In this document: one piece after another, positions 36,993 to 44,543 of the stretch
Layout: each line of letters opens with the position of its first letter
How positions within the stretch are numbered: position 1 is the first letter of the stretch
Source of the DNA: an uncultured Sphingomonas sp.
GTDB lineage: Bacteria; Pseudomonadota; Alphaproteobacteria; Sphingomonadales; Sphingomonadaceae
Length of the DNA stretch: 46,899 nucleotides
NCBI RefSeq assembly: GCF_937871615.1
Contig: NZ_CALMPA010000008.1
Span: 1 to 46,899 of the forward strand
Direction of reading: 5' to 3'
Program-made: the position numbers and the translations under genes
Notes under the pieces: model-generated
The model's database searches: none
What the model was told of the DNA's origin: nothing
Seen by the model: the letters and a program-made list of their open reading frames with translations, nothing else

Positions 36993-37742
36993 TCAGTGCA
37001 TCCCCGCCAGCATCCACACCGCCATTGCCACCATCATCACATTCTCCGTGAGCGAGACGAAACCAAGCGGCACGTTCGACGATCCGCCGACACAGGCGCA
37101 TTTCAGCTCGCGCCGATCGAGATAGACCGCCTTGAACACCGAAACCCCGCCGATTCCGCCGATCACCAGCGCAAGCGGCGCTGCGAACCATGTCAGCGCG
37201 CCCGCCACCATCAGCACGCCCGCCAGCCCCTCCAGAAACGGATAGAGATAGGCATAGGGCACCCAGCGCGCCGCGAGCAGATCGTAATTCAGGAACATCG
37301 AGGAGAATTTCTCGACATCCTGCAACTTGAGCAGGGCTAGGATACACATGCTGAACGCGATGAACCATTCGCCCGCGCGAATCGTGAAGGCCGAGCCCGT
37401 CACCGCGAAGCTGGCGGCGAGCGCCATCAGCGCCGTCATCGCGAACAGCGCGATCACCGGGCGATAACTGGTCGCGCCGGGGGCGGCGACCGGCTTGCCG
37501 AAGAAGCGGCGGAGATCGTCGTAACCGCCGACGCGCTCGCCGTTGATGAAGGTCTGCGGCGTGGTCTGCACATCGTGCAGCACCTTGAACGCATCGGTTT
37601 CGGCGCGGGTGGTGAGCCAGCGATCATCGACCCGGTAGCCGTGGCGTTCGAGCAGCCATTTCGCCTTCACCCCATAAGGGCAGGTGTGGCCGGGCATGAC
37701 CATGCGATAGAGCGTCGCGCTCCTGCTTGCGGATGTATCCAT
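36993..37742 (-). CDS. Glutaredoxin-MauE fusion membrane protein
   Basis: A 249-residue fusion. Residues about 9-80 are glutaredoxin-like: the active site is CPYG (one cysteine, Cys21), and TTPQTFINGERVGGYDDL carries the cis-Pro and glutathione-binding pattern. Residues about 90-249 have four hydrophobic segments of the MauE/DoxX type, with a Cys-x-Cys (LKCACVGGSSNVPLG) before the last. Such modules handle thiols at the membrane. It is divergent from a MerR regulator. The ATG is only eight bases from the -10 box, so the message appears leaderless. Confidence 0.85.
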   Translation of the reverse strand: MDTSASRSATLYRMVMPGHTCPYGVKAKWLLERHGYRVDDRWLTTRAETDAFKVLHDVQTTPQTFINGERVGGYDDLRRFFGKPVAAPGATSYRPVIALFAMTALMALAASFAVTGSAFTIRAGEWFIAFSMCILALLKLQDVEKFSSMFLNYDLLAARWVPYAYLYPFLEGLAGVLMVAGALTWFAAPLALVIGGIGGVSVFKAVYLDRRELKCACVGGSSNVPLGFVSLTENVMMVAMAVWMLAGMH

Positions 37743-37750
37743 GCGCGCCG

Positions 37751-37781
37751 ATATAGGGGCCGTACCATGGTACGGAGTCAA
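37751..37781 (-). promoter_or_regulatory. MerR-type promoter with 19-bp spacer for the glutaredoxin-MauE gene
   Basis: On the minus strand the -35 box TTGACT (37776-37781) and -10 box CTATAT (37751-37756) are 19 bases apart, the over-long spacing that MerR-family activators correct by DNA distortion. A perfect 16-bp palindrome, CCGTACCATGGTACGG (37760-37775), directly follows the -35 box, as the CCGTAC-N4-GTACGG operator does in mer promoters. The merR gene at 37794 reads away on the other strand. Confidence 0.8.
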
Positions 37782-37793
37782 GTGGTGGTGGCA

Positions 37794-38186
37794 ATGACGA
37801 TCGGCGCGCTGGCGAAAGCGGGCGGCGTGGGCGTGGAAACGGTGCGCTATTACCAGCGGCGCGGGCTGATCGGCACGCCGCCGCGCGGCGGCCACGGGAT
37901 TGACGGCGGCGTGCGGCGCTATGATGCGGAGGCGCTGCGGCGGCTGCGCTTCATCCGCTCGGCGCAAGGGGCGGGCTTCACGCTCGACGAGATCGCCGGG
38001 TTGCTCGCGCTCGACGCGGGCGAGGATCGCGCGGCGGCGCGCGCGCTGGCCGAACGCCGCATCGTCGCGCTGGACGCGAAGATCGCCGAGCTTGCCGCCG
38101 CGCGCGAATCGCTCGCGCGGCTGGCGCGATCCTGCGCGGCGGGCGAGGGCGGGGGCTGCCCGATCATCACCGCGTTTGAAGAGTAA
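37794..38186 (+). CDS. MerR-family metal- or thiol-responsive regulator
   Basis: A 130-residue MerR regulator. The winged HTH is MTIGALAKAGGVGVETVRYY and GGVRRYDAEALRRLRFIRSA, close to mercury MerR. The ligand loop holds two cysteines, Cys114 and Cys122, spaced Cys-x7-Cys (SCAAGEGGGCPII). The cysteine equivalent to Cys82 of Tn501 MerR is Arg79 here. Loss of that ligand argues against classical Hg(II) sensing; the loop spacing resembles CueR. The ATG at 37794 is used because an upstream ATG at 37767 lies inside the operator. Confidence 0.88.
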   Translation: MTIGALAKAGGVGVETVRYYQRRGLIGTPPRGGHGIDGGVRRYDAEALRRLRFIRSAQGAGFTLDEIAGLLALDAGEDRAAARALAERRIVALDAKIAELAAARESLARLARSCAAGEGGGCPIITAFEE

Positions 38187-38209
38187 GCGATAACCCGGCC
38201 ATATTCCCG

Positions 38210-38288
38210 CTCGCCCTGAGCTTGTCGAAGGGCCGCCTTCTTCCCCGAAAAGTGCAGGGCTTCGACAAGCTCAGCCCGAACGGCGAGG
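38210..38288. repeat. Dispersed palindrome, GAGCTTGTCGAAG type, second copy
   Basis: CTGAGCTTGTCGAAG on the left is matched by CTTCGACAAGCTCAG on the right, with imperfect outer arms (CTCGCC and GGCGAG). It is the same family as 26423-26504 and sits just after the merR stop. Confidence 0.85.
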
Positions 38289-38317
38289 GGGGGAAGGGCG
38301 GCTCGCCCGCCGCGTTC

Positions 38318-38411
38318 GTCATTCCCGCGCAGGTGGGAATCCATTTTCGGCTGGTGGCGCGATTCTATTCCCTGATCCGCGTGAATGGATTCCCGCCTGC
38401 GCGGGAATGAC
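38318..38411. repeat. Dispersed palindrome, TCATTCCCGC type
   Basis: Two 28-base arms (38318-38345 and 38384-38411) starting GTCATTCCCGCGCAGG match as inverted repeats at 27 of 28 positions, around a 38-base spacer. It ends ten bases before the ychF stop and may act as the 3' end structure of that gene. Confidence 0.88.
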
Positions 38412-38420
38412 GGCGGAACC

Positions 38421-39521
38421 TCACACGTTGAAGCGGAACAGCATCACATCGCCATCGTGGACGAGATATTCCTTGCCCTCCTGCCTGAGCTTGCCCGCCT
38501 CGCGCGCGCCGGATTCGCCGCCCAGCGCGACATAATCGTCGAACGCGATCGTCTCCGCGCGGATGAAGCCGCGTTCGAAATCGGTGTGGATCGCGCCGGC
38601 GGCCTGCGGCGCCTTTGATCCGGCCGGAACCGTCCAGGCGCGCGCTTCCTTCGGCCCGACGGTGAAGAAGGTGAGCAGATGAAGCAGGGTGTAGCCGGCG
38701 CGGATCACGCGGGCGAGGCCGGTTTCGGCGAGGCCCAGTTCGGCGAGGAACTCGCCGCGATCCTCCACCGGCATGGTGGCGATTTCCGCCTCGATCGCGG
38801 CGGAGACGACGACGGCCTCCGCACCCTCGGACGCCGCGCGTTCGAACACGCGGGCGGATAGCGCGTTGCCGTTCGCCGCGCTCGCCTCCTCGACGTTGCA
38901 GACATAGAGCACGGGCTTTGCGGTGAGCAATTGCGCCTGCGCGAACAGCCGCTGCTCCTCGACATCCTTCGGCTGGGTCAGTCGCGCGGGCTTGCCTTCG
39001 CGCAGCAGATCGAGCGCCTGGCCGAGCACGCTGGCGGCGATCTTCGCCTCCTTGTCGCCCGACTGGCCCTTCTTGATAAGATTGGGCACGCGCTTTTCGA
39101 GGCTTTCGAGATCGGCGAGCATCAGCTCGGTCTCAACCGTTTCGGCGTCGGCGATCGGATCGACCTTGCCCTCCACGTGCGTCACGTCGCCATGCTCGAA
39201 GCAGCGCAGCACGTGGACGATCGCGTCCACCTCGCGGATATTGCCGAGGAACTGGTTGCCCAGCCCCTCGCCCTTGGAGGCGCCGCGCACCAGCCCGGCG
39301 ATATCGACGAAGGCGAGTTGCGTTTCGATGATCTTCGCCGACCCCGCGACCGCGGCGAGCTTTTCCAGGCGCGGATCGGGGACGCCGACATTGCCGACGT
39401 TCGGCTCGATCGTGCAGAAAGGATAGTTCGCGGCCTGCGCCGCCGCCGTCTCGGTCAGCGCGTTGAAAAGGGTGGACTTGCCCACATTGGGCAGGCCCAC
39501 GATGCCGCAACGGAAACCCAT
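38421..39521 (-). CDS. ychF: Redox-regulated ATPase YchF
   Basis: A 366-residue Obg-family P-loop protein (OLA1/YchF) that binds ATP and associates with ribosomes. GIVGLPNVGKSTLFNAL is the P-loop. DIAGLVRGASKGEGLGNQFL is the G3 region. The G4 position reads YVCNVEE instead of NKxD, which is the basis for ATP preference. The C-terminal TGS-like domain includes FFTVGPKEARAWTV and ALGGESGAREAGKLRQEGK. Often found next to pth; here two genes lie between. Confidence 0.97.
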   Translation of the reverse strand: MGFRCGIVGLPNVGKSTLFNALTETAAAQAANYPFCTIEPNVGNVGVPDPRLEKLAAVAGSAKIIETQLAFVDIAGLVRGASKGEGLGNQFLGNIREVDAIVHVLRCFEHGDVTHVEGKVDPIADAETVETELMLADLESLEKRVPNLIKKGQSGDKEAKIAASVLGQALDLLREGKPARLTQPKDVEEQRLFAQAQLLTAKPVLYVCNVEEASAANGNALSARVFERAASEGAEAVVVSAAIEAEIATMPVEDRGEFLAELGLAETGLARVIRAGYTLLHLLTFFTVGPKEARAWTVPAGSKAPQAAGAIHTDFERGFIRAETIAFDDYVALGGESGAREAGKLRQEGKEYLVHDGDVMLFRFNV

Positions 39522-39595
39522 GTTCGTTCCTCAAGAAGGGGGATGCGGGCGGCCCTACAGCCTTCGCCCGCATCGCGCCACCCCGAGGCACAGGC

Positions 39596-41284
39596 TCAGC
39601 GCTGCTCGTGCGGGCGTTCCGGATGCTCGTGCGGCGGCGCGGCGGGGCGGGGCGCCGGTTGTTCCTGCACGCGCGGCGCCTGCATCTGCGCGCGCTGGAA
39701 GGATTCGGAGGCGCGCGCCTGCTGCTGCTGCGCCCGCGCCTGCATTTCCTGCGCGCGGGCGGCGCCGGCCTGTTCGCGGCGGGCCATGTCCGCCATGCGT
39801 GCCTGCTGCTGCTCCATCCGCGCGGCCTGCTGGCGCTCCATCTGGGCGGCCTGCTGCTGGCGATACTGCATCACGTCCGCTGCACGGGCCTGCTGCTCAC
39901 GGCGCTGCGTCATTTCGGCGGCGCGGGTTTGTTGTTGCTCGAAGCGCACGGCTTGCTGCTGGCGGCGTTGCATCGTTTCGGCGGCGTGGGCCTGTTGTTG
40001 CTCGAAGCGCACGGCCTGCTGCTGGCGGCGTTGCGTCATTTCGGCGGTGCGGGTTTGTTGTTGCTCGAAGCGCACGGCCTGCTGCTGGCGGCGTTGCATC
40101 GTTTCGGCGGCGTGGGCCTGTTGTTGCTCGAAGCGCACGGCTTGCTGCTGGCGGCGCTGCATCGTGTCGGCGACGCGGGCCTGTTGCAGATGCGCGGTCT
40201 GCATCTGCATCGCCTGCTGACGCTGCGCGAGCATCCGGGCTTGCTCCTGCTGGACGCGGGCGGCATCCGCGAGCCGGGCCTGCTGTTCCTCCTGCTGGCG
40301 TTGCGCCGCGATCGCGGCGTTATGCGCCATCACCGCCCCGCTCGCGACCGCGCCGCCGGTGATCGCCGCCGCCGCCGGCGCGAAATGATCCGGATTGCGC
40401 GCCCAGGATGCCTGTTGCCATTGCACGGGAATCGCGCGTGGCGGCGGGGCGGAGCGGAAGCCCTGCGATTGCCAGGTGGCGAAGCGGCGGGCATCCGCGC
40501 CGCGCCGCACCTGCTCGGTCCGCCAGTGGCTTTCAGCGGCGGCGTTGGTTTGCGCATAGCTTTCCCACAAGGGCTGGCGCGCCCGCGCGGCGCCCCATTG
40601 CAGGCGCGCCTCGAACCAGCCGGTGCGGCGATCCGCCCAGTTCGCGGCGTTGATCGGGAGGCGCTCGTCACGCGAGGCGCGCCACATGTCGCGGCCACGC
40701 ACCAGATAGCGCGAGGCATAGATCACCTGCGGCCCGTAATCCGCCCATGGGATGATCGCGCCATCCACGGCATAGACCACCGCGAGCTGGCCGTTGGCAT
40801 AACCGTAGGAGTAATCGGGGCATCTGATGAAATAGGGTTCGTCGGCGCCGGGGCGATAATAATAGGAACGATAACCGCCGGCGACCGGCTCCACGAACAC
40901 GATCGAATCGTCATAGGCCTGCCACGCCCATGGCTCCACGCCCTGATAATCGAAGCCGTAATCGGGCGGCGCCTCGCCAAGCGCGTCGGCGAAACCATAA
41001 GCCGCGTTGGCATAGGCATAGCCCGCGCCGCTCGCCGCATCGCGCACCCGCACGGTGCGGATCGGGCGCGTTTCGGGAAGCGAGGTGACGCGCGGCGCGA
41101 AGGTTGCCGGGGTTGCCGGCCCGTCGACCATCGGCAGCGTCGCGGGCAGATCGGGCAATGGGGCGATCGCGCTCTGGTTGTTCAGCAGCGCCTGATCGAC
41201 GGCGGGGGTGCGATTGCATCCGGCCAGCGCCAATGCCGCCAGCGCCACCGACGCACCGAGATGGGAAATGCGAAATCCGGCCAT
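39596..41284 (-). CDS. Large Gln-rich lipoprotein with 21-residue coiled-coil repeats
   Basis: A 562-residue predicted lipoprotein (LALAGC lipobox). The N-terminal half is Tyr/Trp-rich (RSYYYRPGADEPYFIRCPDY) with no domain I recognise. The C-terminal half is Gln/Arg/Ala/Met-rich and heptad-like. Residues about 368-451 contain four exact-length 21-residue units of the type MQRRQQQAVRFEQQ plus seven residues, with decayed units on both sides. The last 50 residues are Pro/His-rich. It may be a long rod in the periplasm. Function unknown. Confidence 0.75.
   Translation of the reverse strand: MAGFRISHLGASVALAALALAGCNRTPAVDQALLNNQSAIAPLPDLPATLPMVDGPATPATFAPRVTSLPETRPIRTVRVRDAASGAGYAYANAAYGFADALGEAPPDYGFDYQGVEPWAWQAYDDSIVFVEPVAGGYRSYYYRPGADEPYFIRCPDYSYGYANGQLAVVYAVDGAIIPWADYGPQVIYASRYLVRGRDMWRASRDERLPINAANWADRRTGWFEARLQWGAARARQPLWESYAQTNAAAESHWRTEQVRRGADARRFATWQSQGFRSAPPPRAIPVQWQQASWARNPDHFAPAAAAITGGAVASGAVMAHNAAIAAQRQQEEQQARLADAARVQQEQARMLAQRQQAMQMQTAHLQQARVADTMQRRQQQAVRFEQQQAHAAETMQRRQQQAVRFEQQQTRTAEMTQRRQQQAVRFEQQQAHAAETMQRRQQQAVRFEQQQTRAAEMTQRREQQARAADVMQYRQQQAAQMERQQAARMEQQQARMADMARREQAGAARAQEMQARAQQQQARASESFQRAQMQAPRVQEQPAPRPAAPPHEHPERPHEQR
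39931..40182 (-). repeat. 63-bp tandem repeat within the Gln-rich lipoprotein gene
   Basis: The block GTTGTTGCTCGAAGCGCACG recurs at 39931, 39994, 40057 and 40120, exactly 63 bases apart. Two unit types alternate (the AHAAETM and TRTAEMT/TRAAEMT forms), so a 126-base unit seems to have duplicated. The period keeps the reading frame and equals three heptads. Confidence 0.92.
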
Positions 41285-41394
41285 GACGACATGACTCCAT
41301 CCATCCTCCCGGTAACAACCCCGCTATAAATCGCGGCAGATGAACGGAGTCTGGGCGGCGGGTTCATCCGTCAGCAGGATTTGCGTGGAGCCGA

Positions 41395-41976
41395 TCAGCT
41401 ATAGTTGAAGCTGATGCTGATCCGTTCGTCCTTCGCGTCGCTCGGCATCACTTCGTGGCGCAGCCAGCTTTCCCACAGGAACACGCTGCCGGGCGCGGGC
41501 TCGGCATAGACGAAGGTGTCGGGGCGCAGCGGCGCCGCCATCAGCATTGGCAGGCGGGGATCTTCGAGCTTGAGCGCGCCCGATCCCGGCGGGACGGCGA
41601 CATAGAAAGTGCCGGAGATCACGCTGTGCGGGTGGATATGCCCGGAATGGGTGGCGTGGCGCTTCATCACATTGACCCACAGGCTGTCGAGCTTCAGCCG
41701 TCGCCCGCCGAGATCGAGTTGCAACTCCTCCGCGAAGGCCGCGACATGCTTGTCGAGCCGGCGCTTCAGCGCGGCGAAGGCGGGATCGCGCGCGGGCAGA
41801 TCGTTGAGCGAGGCATAACTGGTATAGCCGCGATAGCCGTGCGCGCGGGACCATGCGCGGCCCGCGCCATCCTCCTGCGCCAGCATATGCGCCGATTGTT
41901 CGAGATCGGCGATCAGCGCCGCGTCGGCAATGCGGTCTTCATAGAACAGGGTGGGGAACAATGTGCGGATCGGCAT
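41395..41976 (-). CDS. Putative 2OG-Fe(II) oxygenase (TIGR02466 type)
   Basis: A 193-residue protein. It starts MPIRTLFPTLFYEDRI, then has WVNVMKRHATHSGHIHPHS with the candidate metal-binding His residues, GTFYVAVPPGSGAL, and the second His in WLRHEV before RISISFNY, where the Arg would bind 2-oxoglutarate. This matches the TIGR02466 group of predicted 2OG-Fe(II) oxygenases. The substrate is unknown. It follows pth by 49 bases on the same strand, so it is probably in the rplY-pth operon. The ATG at 41976 is chosen from family alignment. Confidence 0.8.
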   Translation of the reverse strand: MPIRTLFPTLFYEDRIADAALIADLEQSAHMLAQEDGAGRAWSRAHGYRGYTSYASLNDLPARDPAFAALKRRLDKHVAAFAEELQLDLGGRRLKLDSLWVNVMKRHATHSGHIHPHSVISGTFYVAVPPGSGALKLEDPRLPMLMAAPLRPDTFVYAEPAPGSVFLWESWLRHEVMPSDAKDERISISFNYS

Positions 41977-42025
41977 GGGGCGGGGCCTTGTTGCGGGCGG
42001 GGCTGGTGGAGAGGAGGGCGGCGGC

Positions 42026-42601
42026 TCAATCCCCGAGCCGGAGCGCCACATCGTTCATGAAACGCGCGTCGTCGCCATCGGCGAGCCGCGCCGCTTCCGC
42101 CGCGACCGCGCCGAGCAGATCGGAAAGCGGATCAATCTCGTTCTTCGCGTAATTGCCGAGCACGTAACCCGTGACGCGATCCTTGTGGCCGGGATGGCCG
42201 ATGCCGATCCGCACGCGCCGGAAATCGGGGCCGAGATGCTGGTCGATCGAGCGCAGGCCGTTATGCCCGGCGGTGCCACCGCCGCGCTTCACCTTCACCT
42301 TGAACGGCGCGAGATCGAGTTCGTCGTGGAACACGGTGAGCGCGTCCACATCGAGCTTGTAGAAGCGCAGCGCCTCGCCGACGCTGCGGCCGCTTTCGTT
42401 CATGAAGGTCGCGGGCTTCAAAAGCAGGATCTTCTCCGATCCCAGCCGCCCTTCCTGCACCCAGCCCTGAAATTTCTTCGCGACCGGGCCGAAATCATGC
42501 ACCGCGGCGATCGCATCGAGCGCCATGAAGCCGACATTGTGTCGGTGCATCGCATATTGCGGCCCCGGATTGCCCAGACCGACCCACAATTGCACGCGCA
42601 T
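42026..42601 (-). CDS. pth: Peptidyl-tRNA hydrolase
   Basis: Pth releases peptides from tRNAs that fall off the ribosome. The 191-residue protein has WVGLGNPGPQYAMHRHNVGF (catalytic His), LKPATFMNESGRSV, FHDELDLAPFKVKVKRGGG (catalytic Asp) and GHNGLRSIDQHLG (substrate-binding Asn). It follows rplY on the same strand, the usual bacterial arrangement. Confidence 0.97.
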   Translation of the reverse strand: MRVQLWVGLGNPGPQYAMHRHNVGFMALDAIAAVHDFGPVAKKFQGWVQEGRLGSEKILLLKPATFMNESGRSVGEALRFYKLDVDALTVFHDELDLAPFKVKVKRGGGTAGHNGLRSIDQHLGPDFRRVRIGIGHPGHKDRVTGYVLGNYAKNEIDPLSDLLGAVAAEAARLADGDDARFMNDVALRLGD

Positions 42602-42685
42602 TCCCTTCCGATATGAAACGGGCGGAGGGACGTTGCCGTCACCCCGCCCGAATGGTTTGGTGGAACAGGCGTTCGCGTGCTCCGG

Positions 42686-42724
42686 CGGTGCCGGCGCGAT
42701 CCTCAGGGGAGCGGGCCGGCACCG
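42686..42724 (-). other. Hairpin between rplY and pth
   Basis: CGGTGCCGGC (42686-42695) pairs perfectly with GCCGGCACCG (42715-42724) around a 19-base loop. There is no T-run, so it is not a full terminator; it may reduce read-through from rplY into pth. Confidence 0.45.
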
Positions 42725-42746
42725 TGATAACAGACAAAAAAGCGAA

Positions 42747-43361
42747 TTACTCCGCCTTGTCGCCTTCTTCCCCGGTCGCCGCGGCGGCGCCCTCGGCGGA
42801 CTTCAGGCCCGACGGGGCAACGATCGTCGCGATGGTGAAATCGCGGTCTTCGATCGCCGAAGCGGTGCCCTTGGGCAGCTTCACGTCCGAGATATGGACG
42901 GATGCGCCAACGTCGAAGCCCTTGAGCGAGATTTCGACCTCGCCGGGGATTTCCGCCGCGTCGCACACCAGCTCCAGCTCGTGGCGAACGATGTTGAGCA
43001 CGCCGCCCTTCTTCAGGCCGGGGGCTTCGTCCTCGTTCGTGAACACCACCGGCACCGCGACGGTGACCTTGGCGTGCGCGCTGATGCGCAGGAAATCGAC
43101 GTGGACCGGACGATCGGTGACCGGGTGGAAATGCACGTCCTTCGGCAGCGTGCGCTCACCGTTGACCATGATGACCGAGTTCATGAAGTGCCCGGTGCCG
43201 AGCGCCTTCACGAGCGCCTTTTCCTCGAGGTGGATCGAGGCGGGCTCTTTGTTCTGGCCGTAGATCACGGCGGGGACGCGGCCTTGACGACGCAGATCAC
43301 GGGAGGCTCCCTTGCCGACCCGATCACGCGTCTCGGCTGCGAGCGTCAGCGTATCGCTCAT
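42747..43361 (-). CDS. rplY: 50S ribosomal protein L25/general stress protein Ctc
   Basis: A 204-residue L25 of the long Ctc type, which binds 5S rRNA. The N-terminal L25 domain includes [20 protein letters not shown] and [14 protein letters not shown]. The C-terminal Ctc domain has [17 protein letters not shown] and [15 protein letters not shown]. The tail is Ala/Glu-rich. The ATG at 43361 has GGAG seven bases upstream. It heads the rplY-pth group. Confidence 0.95.
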   Translation of the reverse strand: MSDTLTLAAETRDRVGKGASRDLRRQGRVPAVIYGQNKEPASIHLEEKALVKALGTGHFMNSVIMVNGERTLPKDVHFHPVTDRPVHVDFLRISAHAKVTVAVPVVFTNEDEAPGLKKGGVLNIVRHELELVCDAAEIPGEVEISLKGFDVGASVHISDVKLPKGTASAIEDRDFTIATIVAPSGLKSAEGAAAATGEEGDKAE

Positions 43362-43479
43362 ACAGTATCTCCGAAACGAAAGTGGTTCATCTCCCGCCAC
43401 GCCTCCAGGGATGACCATGACGGGAAGCCGGCGCCCTTAGCCGGGCGGCGCCAAAAAGGCAATGCGGGGGCGAGTCGCC

Positions 43480-43583
43480 AAGCCCCTCCCCTTCAGGAGA
43501 GGGGGTGGGGTGGGGGATGACCCGCAGAGACCGTCGCTCTTGACTGCCCCACCCCCAACCCCTCCCCTGAAGGGGCAGGGCTT
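43480..43583. repeat. Palindromic repeat, CCCCTCCCCTTCAGGGG type, intergenic copy
   Basis: Left arm starts AAGCCCCTCCCCTTCAGG and right arm ends CCTGAAGGGGCAGGGCTT, with GGGGTGGGG/CCCCACCCC inside and a 30-base centre. It lies between rplY and the TraB/GumN gene. The element in glyS (46724-46831) is the same family in opposite orientation: even the centres (GAGACCG, GACTGCCCC) align after reverse complementing. Confidence 0.9.
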
Positions 43584-43588
43584 TGTTT

Positions 43589-44488
43589 TCAGTATTTTAT
43601 CCGCACCGCCTTCAGCTTGTAGCGCAGCAATTGATCCTGCACGCTGCCCTTGCCCGCGAGGTGCCCCGCGCCGACCGCGATGAACACCGTGCCCGGCGTC
43701 TTCATCCGCTCCGCGATCCACCCGGCCCATTGCTTGTTGCGGTTGAGCAGCAGGGTTTCCGCCACCTCGGGCGTATCCTTGAGCGAGGCGTTCATCTCCG
43801 CCGCCAGCGCCTCGGGGCGGCCGCTTGCCCAATCGGCGACCATCTTGTCCATATTCTCCCGCGCCTTGGGCAATTCGTCGATGGTGGAGGAGAGCAGCTC
43901 GATCTGGCCCTTTTGCGAGAGCTTGTCGAAGATCGACATCTGGCCCTCGAACGTCTCCAGCCCCATCACCTGCTTCTTCTGCGCTTTCGCCGCGCGGGTG
44001 AGGATGCCCTCCGGGCCGTTGGCGGGATCATAGCCGATCTTCTCCAGCGGCAGGATCGACAGGCTGATCGCCGCGAACCACGGGCGCATCCGATCATATT
44101 GCGACAGCGACAGGCCGTTTTCGGTAAGCGCGGTGGCGAAGGCGGCGCGCTTGGCCGGCGGCAATTGCTCGGAAAGCGTGGGGCCATCGGGCGCGAACGC
44201 CTTGGACAGGACCACCTTCTGCTGGGTCGCCTGATCCGGCTCGACCATTTCGAGCACCAAAGTGCCCGATTTATCGAACGCCTTCCTCACCGCATCGTCG
44301 AACCACGACAGGCCGGGTTTCAGCACATGGATCGTGCCGAACAGATAGATCGTGGTGTCCTTGTCCTTGACCACCCACAAGGCGGGATCGGCGGGCGTCG
44401 CGGCGACCGGCGGCGCGGGCTGCGCACAGGCGGGCAGGGCGAAGGCGAGGCCAAGGGCGGCGAACGAAGCGGCGATGGAGCGGAACAA
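43589..44488 (-). CDS. TraB/GumN-family protein
   Basis: A 299-residue exported protein with a signal ending ALPAC (possible lipobox). The TraB/GumN signatures are IYLFGTIHVLKPG at the start, LVLEMVEPDQ, KQVMGLETFEGQM in the middle and VFIAVGAGHLAGKGSV at the end; GTIHV and GAGHL with the conserved His and Glu suggest a metal-dependent hydrolase fold. No ATG fits; I use the TTG at 44488, with AGG about nine bases before it. The open frame further upstream passes through a palindromic repeat and is not family-like. Confidence 0.8.
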   Translation of the reverse strand: MFRSIAASFAALGLAFALPACAQPAPPVAATPADPALWVVKDKDTTIYLFGTIHVLKPGLSWFDDAVRKAFDKSGTLVLEMVEPDQATQQKVVLSKAFAPDGPTLSEQLPPAKRAAFATALTENGLSLSQYDRMRPWFAAISLSILPLEKIGYDPANGPEGILTRAAKAQKKQVMGLETFEGQMSIFDKLSQKGQIELLSSTIDELPKARENMDKMVADWASGRPEALAAEMNASLKDTPEVAETLLLNRNKQWAGWIAERMKTPGTVFIAVGAGHLAGKGSVQDQLLRYKLKAVRIKY

Positions 44489-44543
44489 AGCGGGCGACCT
44501 CGTGTCAAAAGTGGCAGGGTGAGGCTTAATTGATTTTCGATGC

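Noticed and set aside
36993-38186. Mercury resistance (mer) operon
   Set aside because: The operator is mer-like, but merA, merT and merP are absent and the regulator lacks Cys82.
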